A stretch of DNA of 33,737 bases from Prochloron didemni P4-Papua_New_Guinea (GCA_000252485.1 JH611124.1:1-33737); one strand, 5' to 3'. Positions 7,502 through 15,616 are shown, numbered from the stretch's first letter. The notes: generated by a model not told the origin, from the sequence alone. Translations and numbers: made by a program.

Positions 7502-9331
7502 TCAAGGCTTAATTAAATGTTGCTTTTCCAATTTACGATATCGAGCAATTAATCTAGCCTTTTGCCAATGAGGATATAACAACATAGTCCCCAAAGGCAA
7601 ACCTATTACTCCTAATGCTAACAAGATATAAGAGTGAAAAAATCCTGTAGAAAAACCAATGCCCACAGTAAGAGCAAAGGCGATCGCCAATAATAAACTA
7701 GCCCAAGTAACCTGGGGACTAAATCCTCTGGATTGTAAATTGCTTGCCAACCAACGAATCACCGTCACCGCCCCCAGTCCCGCCACTATTCCCGCTCCTA
7801 CCACCGCCCATTGGCTCCCCACTGTATTAGCCCCCATCATAGCCCCTACCACCGTAGCACCTACCGCCAAATAAACCCCTGCTGCCCCAGCTTCAGCCAC
7901 AGCCAAAGTCCAAGTCACCGCAGCCGCCCCAGACCAGGCGATCGCCACAGCCCAAGATAAAGTTACCACCAGCACCACTTCCCAGGTTGAAGCTGCTCCT
8001 ACTATCACCATGGCTACCGCAGCAGAACCTAACCAAGCGATAGTACTAGGTACTAATAATAAAACAATTGTGCCAATCTTTAAAGAAGACCGATTAACCC
8101 TAGTGATAAACAGTTCTGCAGTTCTCACTTTCAGCTTTAACTTAGAACAGCTTGGCAAGCCATTACTTGCAAATAAAATCTCCCTTTCATATACTCTTCC
8201 CGCCATTAATTTAGCCGTATCAATAGTTATTTTACACTTAGCTTGATTGCCAATAATTTTCCTGGGACGGAAAGAAATCCAAGCGTGGCCTTCAGGAGTA
8301 TGCGGCGGGTCAGAACCATGAGGAGCCACCGACCAGGAACCTTCTAAAATTGTCTCCTCCATCAGGTTATATACCCCAATATTTCTAGTGATTTTTTCTC
8401 CCAATACTTCTGCTTCTACATTTAAATAACTTTTATTGAATTTAACTTCCGGCTGCCTAATTATATCGATATATTCTAAAGCTTCTAAAGCTTCTCTGGC
8501 ATTAGCAAAACGGTCTTTCAGCTTCGGCTGCACCATTTTTTCCAACCAGCCCAGAAAGCTCAAACTCAAGGAGGGAGCTAAAGATTTAAATTCAATTTTA
8601 TAAGGGTCATCTGGGGCAGTTAAATCTTGAATTTCCCTAGATTTAATCCCCACTAGCAAGCAAATGATTGTTGCCCCCAAGCCATATAAATCTGAAGCTA
8701 GGGTTGGCCGCCTCACTTGTTCTGGAGGGATAAAACCAGGAGTTCCTTTAAAAGCACTACTACCAGAAATAGAATTACTCCCAATCCTCGCTAAACCAAA
8801 ATCAATTAGATAGACGTTTAACTCTTTATCTACTAAAACATTATCGGGAGTAATATCCCGATGAATAACAGCAGGAATACGTTTTTGTAAGTAATCTAAA
8901 ATAGTTAAAACTCCCAGAGCAATAGTTTTTATTTCTTCCGAAGCAAAAGTTCTTTCCTTGCCCAAACTGGGAGCAGATTTATATTCCTGAATCAGGCAAA
9001 AACCATCCTCAGTGGGAAAACTACCCAAATAATGGGGAATTCCAGGAAAATCTAATTCCTGGAGTATTTGAATTTCCCTTTCGTAAGCATTAAAACCAGA
9101 CCAACTCGAACCAATAGTAGCAAAGCAAAATTGCTTTAACACAACTCTTGTACCAGCGGTCAATGACATAGCTAACCAAGTTATTCTCCCTCCTTCCCGG
9201 TTCCGTCCTAATTCAGCAATTATTTCGTAACCGTAGTGAGAAAAATTGGGTTTGTTATTTGTTGTTTGTTGCTTGCACTGAGCTACGCGAGAGTGTTGGT
9301 TGTTGGTTGTTTGTTGTTTGTGTTGTGTCAC
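7502..9331 (-). CDS. Membrane-anchored serine/threonine protein kinase
   Basis: 609 residues. The kinase domain spans about 33-300: a degenerate Gly loop (AELGRNREGGRITWLA), the Lys in RVVLKQF, the C-helix Glu in AYEREIQIL, the catalytic loop HRDITPDN, DFGLARIG and a PPEQ in place of APE. All catalytic residues are present. A soluble middle domain follows, then an Ala/Val-rich C-terminal part (about 420-590) with several membrane helices. The first 26 residues, rich in QTTNN, are encoded by AACAAAC-type heptamer repeat DNA, and the start is a GTG without a clear ribosome-binding site, so the true start is uncertain. A longer array of the same heptamer lies directly after the stop. The target is unknown. 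Confidence 0.9.
   Translation of the reverse strand: MTQHKQQTTNNQHSRVAQCKQQTTNNKPNFSHYGYEIIAELGRNREGGRITWLAMSLTAGTRVVLKQFCFATIGSSWSGFNAYEREIQILQELDFPGIPHYLGSFPTEDGFCLIQEYKSAPSLGKERTFASEEIKTIALGVLTILDYLQKRIPAVIHRDITPDNVLVDKELNVYLIDFGLARIGSNSISGSSAFKGTPGFIPPEQVRRPTLASDLYGLGATIICLLVGIKSREIQDLTAPDDPYKIEFKSLAPSLSLSFLGWLEKMVQPKLKDRFANAREALEALEYIDIIRQPEVKFNKSYLNVEAEVLGEKITRNIGVYNLMEETILEGSWSVAPHGSDPPHTPEGHAWISFRPRKIIGNQAKCKITIDTAKLMAGRVYEREILFASNGLPSCSKLKLKVRTAELFITRVNRSSLKIGTIVLLLVPSTIAWLGSAAVAMVIVGAASTWEVVLVVTLSWAVAIAWSGAAAVTWTLAVAEAGAAGVYLAVGATVVGAMMGANTVGSQWAVVGAGIVAGLGAVTVIRWLASNLQSRGFSPQVTWASLLLAIAFALTVGIGFSTGFFHSYILLALGVIGLPLGTMLLYPHWQKARLIARYRKLEKQHLIKP
9249..9322. repeat. Heptamer array inside the kinase 5' end
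   Basis: GTTTGTT / GTTGTTTG units, interrupted by a copy of the element ACTGAGCTACGCGAGAGTG that recurs inverted at 12302-12322. Read on the minus strand it encodes the QQTTNN repeats at the kinase N-terminus. Confidence 0.75.
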
Positions 9332-9375
9332 TAATAACTGCCAAGATTAGATAAAGAATAGTTAGATTTCAGACT

Positions 9376-9771
9376 TTATTTTAGACAATGAGTCTGTCCT
9401 GTATTCAAATCTACATTGAAACCAACTCCACTCTCAAACTCTGGATTAGTTTCCCCAACATCAGAAGTAGATCTTTCTACTCGGTCAGTACAGACTTTCT
9501 CGGGATTGAGTTCAACGGTAAGTTCCGACCTAACTTGGGTGGAACTAGTGTATCCATCTCCATATCCATCCAGGTACGCTTGGGAGTTAGTGGCAGCGGG
9601 TTGGGGAGTTGAGCCATTGCTGGCAGCAGCTTTCCCAGCTTCATAACCCCGCTGATAGTCCTCAGCAGTATCGTTGATGAGCAAATCCTGACTGGTCTGT
9701 GCCTGTAAAGATAAAGGCAAACCCGTACTCAAGACCAGAGTAGAAGCAAGGAAAACAAGATGAAATTTCAT
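9376..9771 (-). CDS. Small secreted protein, unknown function
   Basis: About 131 residues. An N-terminal signal peptide (MKFHLVFLASTLVLSTG...) with a likely cleavage after LQAQ is followed by a Tyr/Gly/Asp-rich stretch, YQRGYEAGKAA and AYLDGYGDGY, resembling short YxxGY repeats. Two Cys residues near the end (VCTDR, THCLK) could form a disulfide in the periplasm. AAGGAGG precedes the two consecutive ATG codons at 9774 and 9771; the second has the better spacing. I do not recognise the family. It is followed on the same strand by the kinase, with a 44-base gap. Confidence 0.7.
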   Translation of the reverse strand: MKFHLVFLASTLVLSTGLPLSLQAQTSQDLLINDTAEDYQRGYEAGKAAASNGSTPQPAATNSQAYLDGYGDGYTSSTQVRSELTVELNPEKVCTDRVERSTSDVGETNPEFESGVGFNVDLNTGQTHCLK

Positions 9772-9834
9772 CATGATACCTCCTTGAGATACAAATAGAA
9801 GTTTTAGCTATATAATAGTTTAAATATAGGTTAG

Positions 9835-10276
9835 AGAGATCCAATTATTGAGATCAGACAATTAGATTTTGCGGCAATATTCTCCATCACTACTCTATCG
9901 ATAGGTTACAGAGCTGCCATTACTGCCATCAGACAATTAGATTTTGCGGCAATATTCTCCATCACTACTCTATCGATAGGTTACAGAGCTGCCATTATTG
10001 CCATCAGACAATTCGATTTTGCGGTAATATTCTCCATCGCTACTCTATCGATAGGTTACAGAGCTGCTCCGCTTTTAGCTATCAGACAATTAATTATAGC
10101 GCTTCGCGTTATAGCTTTATGGAAACAACAATCAGAAAAATTAGGAAAAGCTCAAAGATATAGCGGTCACTGCCCTTCGGCTACGCTCAGGGATCGCCCA
10201 ACAAAGCACCAAGTTGGTGTTGGATTAAGCGATAGCGAAACCCAACCTACGATTACTCTTCTGTCACTGTGAGGCT
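9835..10276. repeat. 75-bp tandem repeat array (locus A)
   Basis: Three copies of a 75-bp unit start at 9853, 9928 and 10003, followed by a partial, diverged copy at 10081. Each unit contains CTACTCTATCGATAGG and GTTACAGAGCTGCC. Since 75 is a multiple of three, the plus strand stays open as a 25-codon repeat from 9835 to about 10270, but there is no ATG in that frame. The rest of the spacer (10150-10255) holds fragments of dispersed repeats. The same unit, with a diagnostic four-base change, recurs at 11190-11377. Confidence 0.9.
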
Positions 10277-10825
10277 CTAATCCAAGTATCTGAGGAGTTG
10301 GTGCGCTGGCGAGTCAAAATTTCCATTTGGTATGCTCTCTCTGAAGAATTTTAATTCCTTGCTAATTGAGTTATTTGCAGTTGGATATAACTTTAAAAAG
10401 TCTATATTATTTATGTAACCCAGGGCTACAGCCTCAATGCCAACCAGAACTGTATCTTTATTCCAACTTGATCCACCTAGTAACGCTTGCTCGATATCAA
10501 TACAAAGATTCAATAGTGTATCGATTTCAGGTCTAGCCTCATCCCAGTACCCAGATAGGAAATTGAGTGCCGCCTTCATCTCTATAAATCCATCAATCAT
10601 CGCATGATATACTTTTGTATCAGCTCCGCGAACACTGGTGTTGCCGAATACTCTTCCAAGGAGCCATGCTTTCTCCAGGTCAGCCTTGACAGTTTCTGTT
10701 CCTAGATGCGCTACTAAGCATCTAGAAACCTCATCATTTGAGAAGTTCACGAAAAATTTCTCTACATCTTCTTCATGCAACTCGTATATTTCCTCGAAGA
10801 AAAAATTCTCAAGTTCTTGGTTCAT
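10277..10825 (-). CDS. Putative immunity protein of a displaced Rhs tip
   Basis: 182 residues, soluble, acidic, predicted mostly helical. No family recognised. The start at 10825 (MNQELENFFFEEIYEL) is chosen because AGGAGA lies six bases upstream; a longer frame would overlap the preceding gene. It follows a short Rhs-type toxin tip by 40 bases on the same strand, the usual toxin-immunity order. The immunity assignment is therefore by position, not by sequence. Codon use is AT-rich compared with chlD. Confidence 0.6.
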   Translation of the reverse strand: MNQELENFFFEEIYELHEEDVEKFFVNFSNDEVSRCLVAHLGTETVKADLEKAWLLGRVFGNTSVRGADTKVYHAMIDGFIEMKAALNFLSGYWDEARPEIDTLLNLCIDIEQALLGGSSWNKDTVLVGIEAVALGYINNIDFLKLYPTANNSISKELKFFRESIPNGNFDSPAHQLLRYLD

Positions 10826-10865
10826 TAAAAATCTCCTATTCAAAATTATCAGATCAGAGGGAGTC

Positions 10866-11150
10866 TCAATTATTATCAACAAGCCACAAATATCTTGTGC
10901 CCTCCTGTAGAGGAGATACTACCTGTCCAGATTCAATAACCTGAAGATCTGGGATTCTAATAATTTGCCCGTTTTCCTGTTCAAATGCCTTGATTCCTCC
11001 TGTAGATGGATTGGGTTGTCGAACATCGCCAAAGATTTCATCCAAGTTTGTGTTTGCTCCACCAGAAATATCATCTGAACTAATTTTATTTACATTTGGA
11101 GATGGAACATCTTCAATTCCAAGATTCCTGGGCAAGGGACCAATACCCAC
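10866..11150 (-). pseudogene. Displaced Rhs C-terminal toxin tip (no Rhs core)
   Basis: 94 codons. It begins with GIGPLPRNLG, matching the junction VGNGPLPRNV of the tip at 18056-18775 at both protein and DNA level. A variable stretch of about 75 residues ending RYLWLVDNN follows. Upstream of the GTG the Rhs homology stops and 75-bp repeat DNA begins, so there is no Rhs core or secretion part; this is a severed tip rather than a full gene. Toxin activity cannot be recognised. It could act only after recombination with a core-bearing Rhs gene. Confidence 0.6.
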
Positions 11151-11169
11151 ATTATTGCACCCCTAGTTT

Positions 11170-11390
11170 TTGGAGATGTCTATTAAATTTTCCGGCAATA
11201 TTGGAAATCACTACTCTATCGATAGGTTACAGAGCTGCCATTATTGCCATCAGACAATTCGATTTTTCGGCAATATTGGAAATCACTACTCTATCGATAG
11301 GTTACAGAGCTGCCATTATCGCCGTCAGACAATTCGATTTTTCGGCAATATTGGAAATCACTACTCTATCCATCGCAGGTGATTATTATA
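11170..11390. repeat. 75-bp tandem repeat array (locus B)
   Basis: Units at exact 75-base spacing (CGGCAATATTGGAAATCACT at 11193, 11268 and 11343) with the same CTCTATCGATAGGTTACAG core as locus A. Locus B units read TTGGAAATC where locus A reads TTCTCCATC, so each array is homogeneous within itself. An ATG-started open frame at 11096-11446 covers the array as a 25-residue repeat; I do not think it is a gene. Confidence 0.9.
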
Positions 11391-11505
11391 GCGTAGTGCG
11401 GTGCGGTGCGGTGCGGTGCGTTGCGCACGCGAAGCGCCGCTCTTAGCGCCCGCACCCTACAAATCTATAAAATTCAACTGTTTTTGACCGCACCCTATCT
11501 CAGTA
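11391..11505. repeat. GGTGC microsatellite within a palindromic repeat
   Basis: Four tandem GTGCG units at 11397-11420 lead into a GTGCGTTGCGCACGC palindrome. Then comes the motif CAACTGTTTTTGACCGCACC (11475-11494) that also occurs near 27351 and, with changes, at 27231 and 27461. No gene is supported. Confidence 0.7.
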
Positions 11506-11583
11506 GCTATCAACTGTCAACTGTCAACTGTCAACTATCAACTATCAACTGTCAACTGTCAACTATCAACTGTCAACTGTCAA
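11506..11583. repeat. Heptamer tandem array
   Basis: About eleven units of CAACTGT / CAACTAT, same family as at 229-326. On the minus strand it encodes the last residues (LTVDS) and the stop of the lysozyme-like gene. Confidence 0.85.
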
Positions 11584-12225
11584 TTCTTCTTTTAGCATCT
11601 GAGTATAAATTTTAGGCAAATGGGGAGTCATGGGATTAGGTTCTATGCCATGACTCAAACTAGTCCAAGTCCCGGAAAGCAAGCGCAACACTTTCTCAAT
11701 CTTCCCCTGACGCAATAAAGAGGGTATATCCGCATTCCAAGCGCCAGCATCACTGAGCCAATCATGAACTACCTTATCTTGATATTGTGGCTCGAAGCTA
11801 TGATATTTCCAACGCCAAAAACCGGACAGTTCCGGATGATACTTTCTAGCTTTTTCCTTCCAAGTAGTATTGAGAAATTGATATCTGCCAGCTGCAGTAG
11901 AACATTTACCGATGTTTGGACCCCTCACAATGGGTACGCAGCGCTCTGGATGTCGCTCCAGACTGCTAACATATTTGCCCCCGTAAATAACGTGATAGGG
12001 TTTAGTAAAATTGGCTTCGCTGGCTGTAATAGTGCGCATCAAGGCCCGAATGTAGGGGTCGCCCCCTTTCATTACTAGGGGCTGAGTGCCTTTATTCTTA
12101 TTAAAGAATTCAGAAGTAGGCGATCGCCCACTCTCCCCACTTTGGCAACTGAGGAGCAAGGAAAGCAAAACAATAGATATTGCCTTCAGTACTAAATTGT
12201 TCTGATTGTTTTCCCTCTCTTGCAC
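11566..12225 (-). CDS. GH104-like (phage lambda R type) murein hydrolase, lipoprotein
   Basis: 219 residues. A short signal peptide with a lipobox (LLLSC, about residues 23-27) indicates export and lipid anchoring. The domain from about residue 58 has IRALMRTITASEANF (Glu in the catalytic position of lambda endolysin-type transglycosylases), YGGKYV and AAGRYQFLNTTW, all typical of the GH104 family. It would cut peptidoglycan in the periplasm. The C-terminal codons and stop lie within the heptamer array. It could be a domesticated phage lysin or a bacteriolytic effector; no holin or phage genes surround it. Confidence 0.85.
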   Translation of the reverse strand: MQERENNQNNLVLKAISIVLLSLLLSCQSGESGRSPTSEFFNKNKGTQPLVMKGGDPYIRALMRTITASEANFTKPYHVIYGGKYVSSLERHPERCVPIVRGPNIGKCSTAAGRYQFLNTTWKEKARKYHPELSGFWRWKYHSFEPQYQDKVVHDWLSDAGAWNADIPSLLRQGKIEKVLRLLSGTWTSLSHGIEPNPMTPHLPKIYTQMLKEELTVDS

Positions 12226-12376
12226 GGCGATCGCTCCTTATGTCCTGATTTAATTATAGAGTTTCTTGGTCATGAGGTACACCTATAGCAATTCCCAATG
12301 AACACTCTCGCGTAGCTCAGTGCAGGCAATTAACAATGAACAATTAAGAGGTTGAAAAGTGTTTAGTATTGAGTTC

Positions 12377-12396
12377 CAGCAACCAACCGGTTGCTG
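12377..12396 (-). terminator. Hairpin downstream of the NAD(P)-binding gene
   Basis: CAGCAACC / GGTTGCTG with a four-base loop, 45 bases past the end of the minus-strand gene at 12442. No T-run follows closely, so termination is only possible. A heptamer array (CCACTAT / CAACTAT) follows at 12401-12437. Confidence 0.4.
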
Positions 12397-12441
12397 TATA
12401 ACTATCAACTATCCACTATCCACTATCAACTATCAACTCCT

Positions 12442-13104
12442 TCAAGCAACGTTAGCAAACAACTGCTCCCAGTTTAGAGACTTTGCTTCTGCTTGAGCAA
12501 CTATTTCCACAATTTTATTGCTTGCTCCTGGTTGGAATAAAGACTCTACGCAAACCTTTCCTACTTTGGTACGCGGAATACTGCCTTCAAACAAACTATC
12601 TGCCCCTTTCATCAAGATAGGATCGGGATTATCCTCATTTTTCAGTCCTCCAGGTCGAACAATTGTATATTTCAGACCGCTTCCTTGCAAATATTGTTCC
12701 GCTTGTTTTTTCCAATACAAAACTAGCCAAAAGAGATTGAGGGGATGGAAAAATTGGGAGACGCAGAGGGAGGAAACCAAGACAAAATGCTCTATGCCCT
12801 TAGCTTTAGCTGCATCTACTAGATTTTTCGTCCCTTGGTAATCCACTTGATAGGGTCCAGCAAAATCAAAACTAGGACTAGCGCCAGTAGCGCAGATTAA
12901 AGCAGTGCAGTCAGCAATAGCCTCTTGGAGACTGGACCGTTTCAGCACATCTCCTACTACTAATTCTACCGATCGCCCAGGCAAAATTTCTTGACCTTGC
13001 TCTAAATTTCTCACCAAAGCCCGGACAGAAAGATTGCGTTGGACTAATTCTGCCACAATTCTCCTTCCTGTTTGTCCCGTTGCCCCAGCTACAAATACTT
13101 TCAT
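12442..13104 (-). CDS. NAD(P)-binding atypical short-chain dehydrogenase (SDR_a5-like)
   Basis: 220 residues, a Rossmann fold. The nucleotide-binding motif GATGQTG is at residues 7-13, followed by the NADP-favouring ALVRN. VVGDV, ICATGA, YQGTKNLVDAAK, HFVLVSS and YTIVRPGGL are hallmarks of the atypical SDR group that includes Ycf39/Tic62-like cyanobacterial and plastid proteins. Substrate unknown. The start has AGGAGA five bases upstream. The adjacent hydrophobic patch FFHPLNLFWLVLYW may contact membrane or partner. Confidence 0.9.
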   Translation of the reverse strand: MKVFVAGATGQTGRRIVAELVQRNLSVRALVRNLEQGQEILPGRSVELVVGDVLKRSSLQEAIADCTALICATGASPSFDFAGPYQVDYQGTKNLVDAAKAKGIEHFVLVSSLCVSQFFHPLNLFWLVLYWKKQAEQYLQGSGLKYTIVRPGGLKNEDNPDPILMKGADSLFEGSIPRTKVGKVCVESLFQPGASNKIVEIVAQAEAKSLNWEQLFANVA

Positions 13105-13262
13105 TTTTGTCTCCTTTCCTGTATTGAGCTAAAATTTGTTAACAAGTTCTGCTTTCTAATATGGCAGGGCTACTCTAGATGACACAATTAGATGACAGAA
13201 TAAAGAATAGAAATGGGAATGCTAAGTTTAGGCGCAAGAAAAACCAGATTTGAAGGTGGATT

Positions 13263-13976
13263 ATGCAGCAGTATCAATATCAAGCAATAGAATCTTCAAC
13301 TTTAGCCCCTACTAAGGAAATTTTCCTAGGTCAAGATAGGGAAATCACATCAGCAGAATCGGAAATATACCCCAACAAGTTGGTTATTTTTCAAGCCAAT
13401 TTTGCGGGATTCATGGAGATGAATGAAGATACGGACAAGGTTGGAGATTATTTTGCTAACCACCAAGATTGGTTTTGCTCCTGTGCTGCACCGATGACCG
13501 TAGAACCCCTAGGCAATAATGCTTATATTTTAGCCATCGGTCATTTGAATTCTTTTGGTTATGAACTAGAACCCAAGATTGCTGTTGCCCTCCAGCCCCA
13601 AACTAAGGTCTAATACCTACTACAGAGTATTCCCATTCCCAATTATACTCCTCCTGGTTACGAAGTTAATTTTCATTCGGCAATGGAATTGGTAGAAGTT
13701 GCAGTTGATGCCAAATCTCCCATCAAAGCAAAAACGAAAATTAACTGGCAAATGCACTTAGAAGTGAAAGTGAAATTTCCCAAATTTATTTATAAATTAC
13801 CCCTCAGTCTGATTCAAACTACAGGCGATCGCATTTTAGCCCAAATAATCAGACAAATTTCCCCTCGCTTAACCCAGAGAGTGCAGAAAGACTTCCACTC
13901 CCGTTTCCATCTTCCCATGCCTGATGCCAAAAGCAGAAAATTGTACAAAATCAACCCAAAAAGGGTTGACCATTAA
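13263..13976 (+). pseudogene. DUF1997 family gene split by an in-frame stop codon
   Basis: Two open frames, 13263-13613 and 13683-13976, lie in the same reading frame and together make one DUF1997 protein. The first half has VIFQANFAGFMEMNEDTDKV and WFCSCAAPMTVEPLG. After the TAA at 13611-13613 the frame continues as QSIPIPNYTPPGYEVNFHSA, then MELVEVAVD and LPLSLIQTTGDRILAQIIRQ, just as in intact members. Only the single TAA separates the two halves; no frameshift is needed. Either the gene was recently inactivated, the stop is a sequencing error, or two polypeptides are made. The function of DUF1997 is not known. Confidence 0.8.
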
Positions 13977-13980
13977 TTTG

Positions 13981-14001
13981 ACTTTTGAGGTTTTCAAAAG
14001 T
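13981..14001. terminator. Hairpin after the DUF1997 gene
   Basis: ACTTTTGA / TCAAAAGT with a five-base loop directly after the DUF1997 stop. No T-run follows, so it is a weak terminator candidate. Confidence 0.35.
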
Positions 14002-14066
14002 AATTAGAGTAAAATCGGACGGAATCAGGATTTTGGAATTTTAGCGTGACTTGTCACCCCATGAGG

Positions 14067-14366
14067 TCAGCCTCGCTGACCCGCGAGTAAGTCAATTCTA
14101 TCTTTTTCCCTAGTTTTACCCCTGCCTAGAGAGTCTAAGCCTAACTTTGTCATCCAGTATTTCGCCTGGTTACCCTCTTCAGGCGGATCTATTGCTAAGT
14201 AGCCATGTTGAGTTAAATCCTGCAAAACATAAAAGGATGGAGGTACACGTTCAACATCCTCAAATTGGTCAACAGTTTTTACGATGTTGTACCAAGTAAG
14301 TGTTCCATTATTGGCGGCAACTGTTTCGAGAATCCTTCTTGCTGAGTTAAGATTTAAGTAGTCCAT
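14067..14366 (-). CDS. Putative immunity protein with winged-helix-like features
   Basis: 99 residues from the ATG at 14366 (MDYLNLNSARRILETVA). AGGTG lies nine bases upstream of it, and a GTG at 14378 is the alternative start. The segment NNGTLTWYNIVKTVDQ...VLQDLTQHGYLAIDP resembles a small winged-helix fold, but no family is certain. It starts 15 bases after the stop of an Rhs-type toxin tip on the same strand, so an immunity role is inferred from position. Confidence 0.6.
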   Translation of the reverse strand: MDYLNLNSARRILETVAANNGTLTWYNIVKTVDQFEDVERVPPSFYVLQDLTQHGYLAIDPPEEGNQAKYWMTKLGLDSLGRGKTREKDRIDLLAGQRG

Positions 14367-14381
14367 AGCTTTCCGCACCTA

Positions 14382-14852
14382 TTATTGATATGTTGATGGA
14401 TGATACAGAACACCAAAGCCTTCTCTGAGACAATAATCTTCAAGGGTGGCTGTGTGTGCATTATTCCAGAGTCTATAAGCTTCATCAGGACTAACAGGAA
14501 CCCCATTCCTGAAGCCAAGACGATTGTAACGTAGAAATTCTCGCAACTCGTGAGTATAGTTATTCAAGTCAGCTTGAGTTGGTTGAATCTTTCCATTAGC
14601 AATATCTCTCAATCTCTGAAGTTGAGCTATATTTTGAAGGTCAGGCCCAAACCTGGCAAGATGTTGTTCAACTCTATCAACACCTCTATTTGTAATACGA
14701 ACCTTATCTGTTGAGAGTTGGCTCGGAGAAATAGACAAGCCAATTTCATTTGGAGAGAAAGGACGACCACTCGATTCACCTAAATGGGAACCAAAGTTAA
14801 ACATTGGACTATCAGGATCTATAGGTGTCGATCCTCTTCCTCCTAAAGCCAT
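14382..14852 (-). CDS. Orphan polymorphic-toxin tip (no Rhs core)
   Basis: 156 codons. An N-terminal Gly/Ser/Pro-rich linker (with GSTPIDPDSPMFNFG) is followed by a compact domain with THELREFLRYNRLGFRNG, RLWNNAHTATLEDYCL and LYHPSTYQ at the very end. I recall this pattern as a C-terminal domain of secreted polymorphic toxins but cannot name its activity. GGAGAAG stands five bases before the ATG, so independent translation is possible, although there is no secretion domain. An immunity-type gene follows 15 bases later. In-frame stops close upstream show that the core has been lost. Confidence 0.6.
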   Translation of the reverse strand: MALGGRGSTPIDPDSPMFNFGSHLGESSGRPFSPNEIGLSISPSQLSTDKVRITNRGVDRVEQHLARFGPDLQNIAQLQRLRDIANGKIQPTQADLNNYTHELREFLRYNRLGFRNGVPVSPDEAYRLWNNAHTATLEDYCLREGFGVLYHPSTYQ

Positions 14853-14919
14853 TAAATCTTCTCCAATTCTACCTATCTTCTAACCTTCCCTGTCTTGCCA
14901 ACACCCAAATGTTAAAAAC

Positions 14920-15150
14920 CTACACTTGTGAGCCACCAACCCCCGATTCCCCCGCAAAGCGCAAGTCCAGAAAATGTACCCGTCCTGAATGGTTTCCTGC
15001 CACAATAGTAGTACCATCTGGGGCAACCCCACAGCAGTAAATCTCCCCAGAAACGGCGGCCCTCAGCGCAGCGGTTAGCCGTAGTTCATGAAACTGGTCA
15101 TTGAAAGTTACAACCATTAATCCAACTAGATAGTCTCGTAGGATTACTTC
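14920..15150 (-). pseudogene. WD40-repeat protein relic
   Basis: The frame contains CCGVAPDGTTIVAGNHSGRVHFLDL, the usual last blade of cyanobacterial WD40 proteins, preceded by the odd sequence FHELRLTAALRAAVSGEI. The rest of the propeller is absent and the frame runs into the DUF4079 gene. I take it as a leftover 3' fragment, not a working gene. Confidence 0.5.
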
Positions 15151-15154
15151 AACT

Positions 15155-15616
15155 TCACAATTTGTTAATAATCCTTTCCAGAATTTCCATTCCCGACACT
15201 GCCTGCCAGCCAAATAGTCCTACAATAATTGTATTGAGGGTAATATGAGCGTAACGAGCCGCATCATTTCCCTTTTGCATCCAAGGAACCAAAGCAGCAG
15301 CCATAGCCATCATCCCAGTCATAGCTAGCCCAGCCAAGAGATGAGGACCAACAAACAGTTTTCCATTGTTGATATAGGTTACACCCATACCGGCAATATT
15401 ACCCAATACCATCAAAGCCAGCAATATGGAACCAAGTTGATAATGCTTGAGATTAAATTGTTTTTTCAACAATTTTTTTTTAGTATCCTTGTCTGCACTG
15501 CGGGTACGCCGAATTTGAACCCCCTGATATCCTGCATAGATAGTAAATCCCAGAACAACCCACATCAGAACGGGATGGCCGAATTGAGACCAGCTTTTGA
15601 TTGCTTCTAGGTCCAT
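15155..15616 (-). CDS. DUF4079 family membrane protein
   Basis: 153 residues from MDLEAIKSWSQFGHPVLMW. Four hydrophobic segments are visible (about residues 12-35, 60-85, 88-112 and 125-148), typical of the DUF4079 family found in cyanobacteria and plastids, which resembles cytochrome b561-like membrane proteins. The central basic loop (RRTRSADKDTKKKLLKKQF) faces one side of the membrane. Conserved His residues (FGHPV, KHYQLG, GPHLLAG, YAHITLNT) could bind heme, an inference. Upstream in-frame starts at 15628 and 15637 are possible; a GGGGAG lies 13 bases before the chosen ATG. Confidence 0.85.
   Translation of the reverse strand: MDLEAIKSWSQFGHPVLMWVVLGFTIYAGYQGVQIRRTRSADKDTKKKLLKKQFNLKHYQLGSILLALMVLGNIAGMGVTYINNGKLFVGPHLLAGLAMTGMMAMAAALVPWMQKGNDAARYAHITLNTIIVGLFGWQAVSGMEILERIINKL

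Noticed and set aside
9853-10090. Possible CRISPR array
   Set aside because: The 75-bp units are full tandem copies with no variable spacers between short repeats, and there are no cas genes in the window.
11096-11446. Protein gene made of 25-residue repeats
   Set aside because: No ribosome-binding site, it overlaps a minus-strand Rhs tip, and the changes between the two arrays are not biased toward silent positions.
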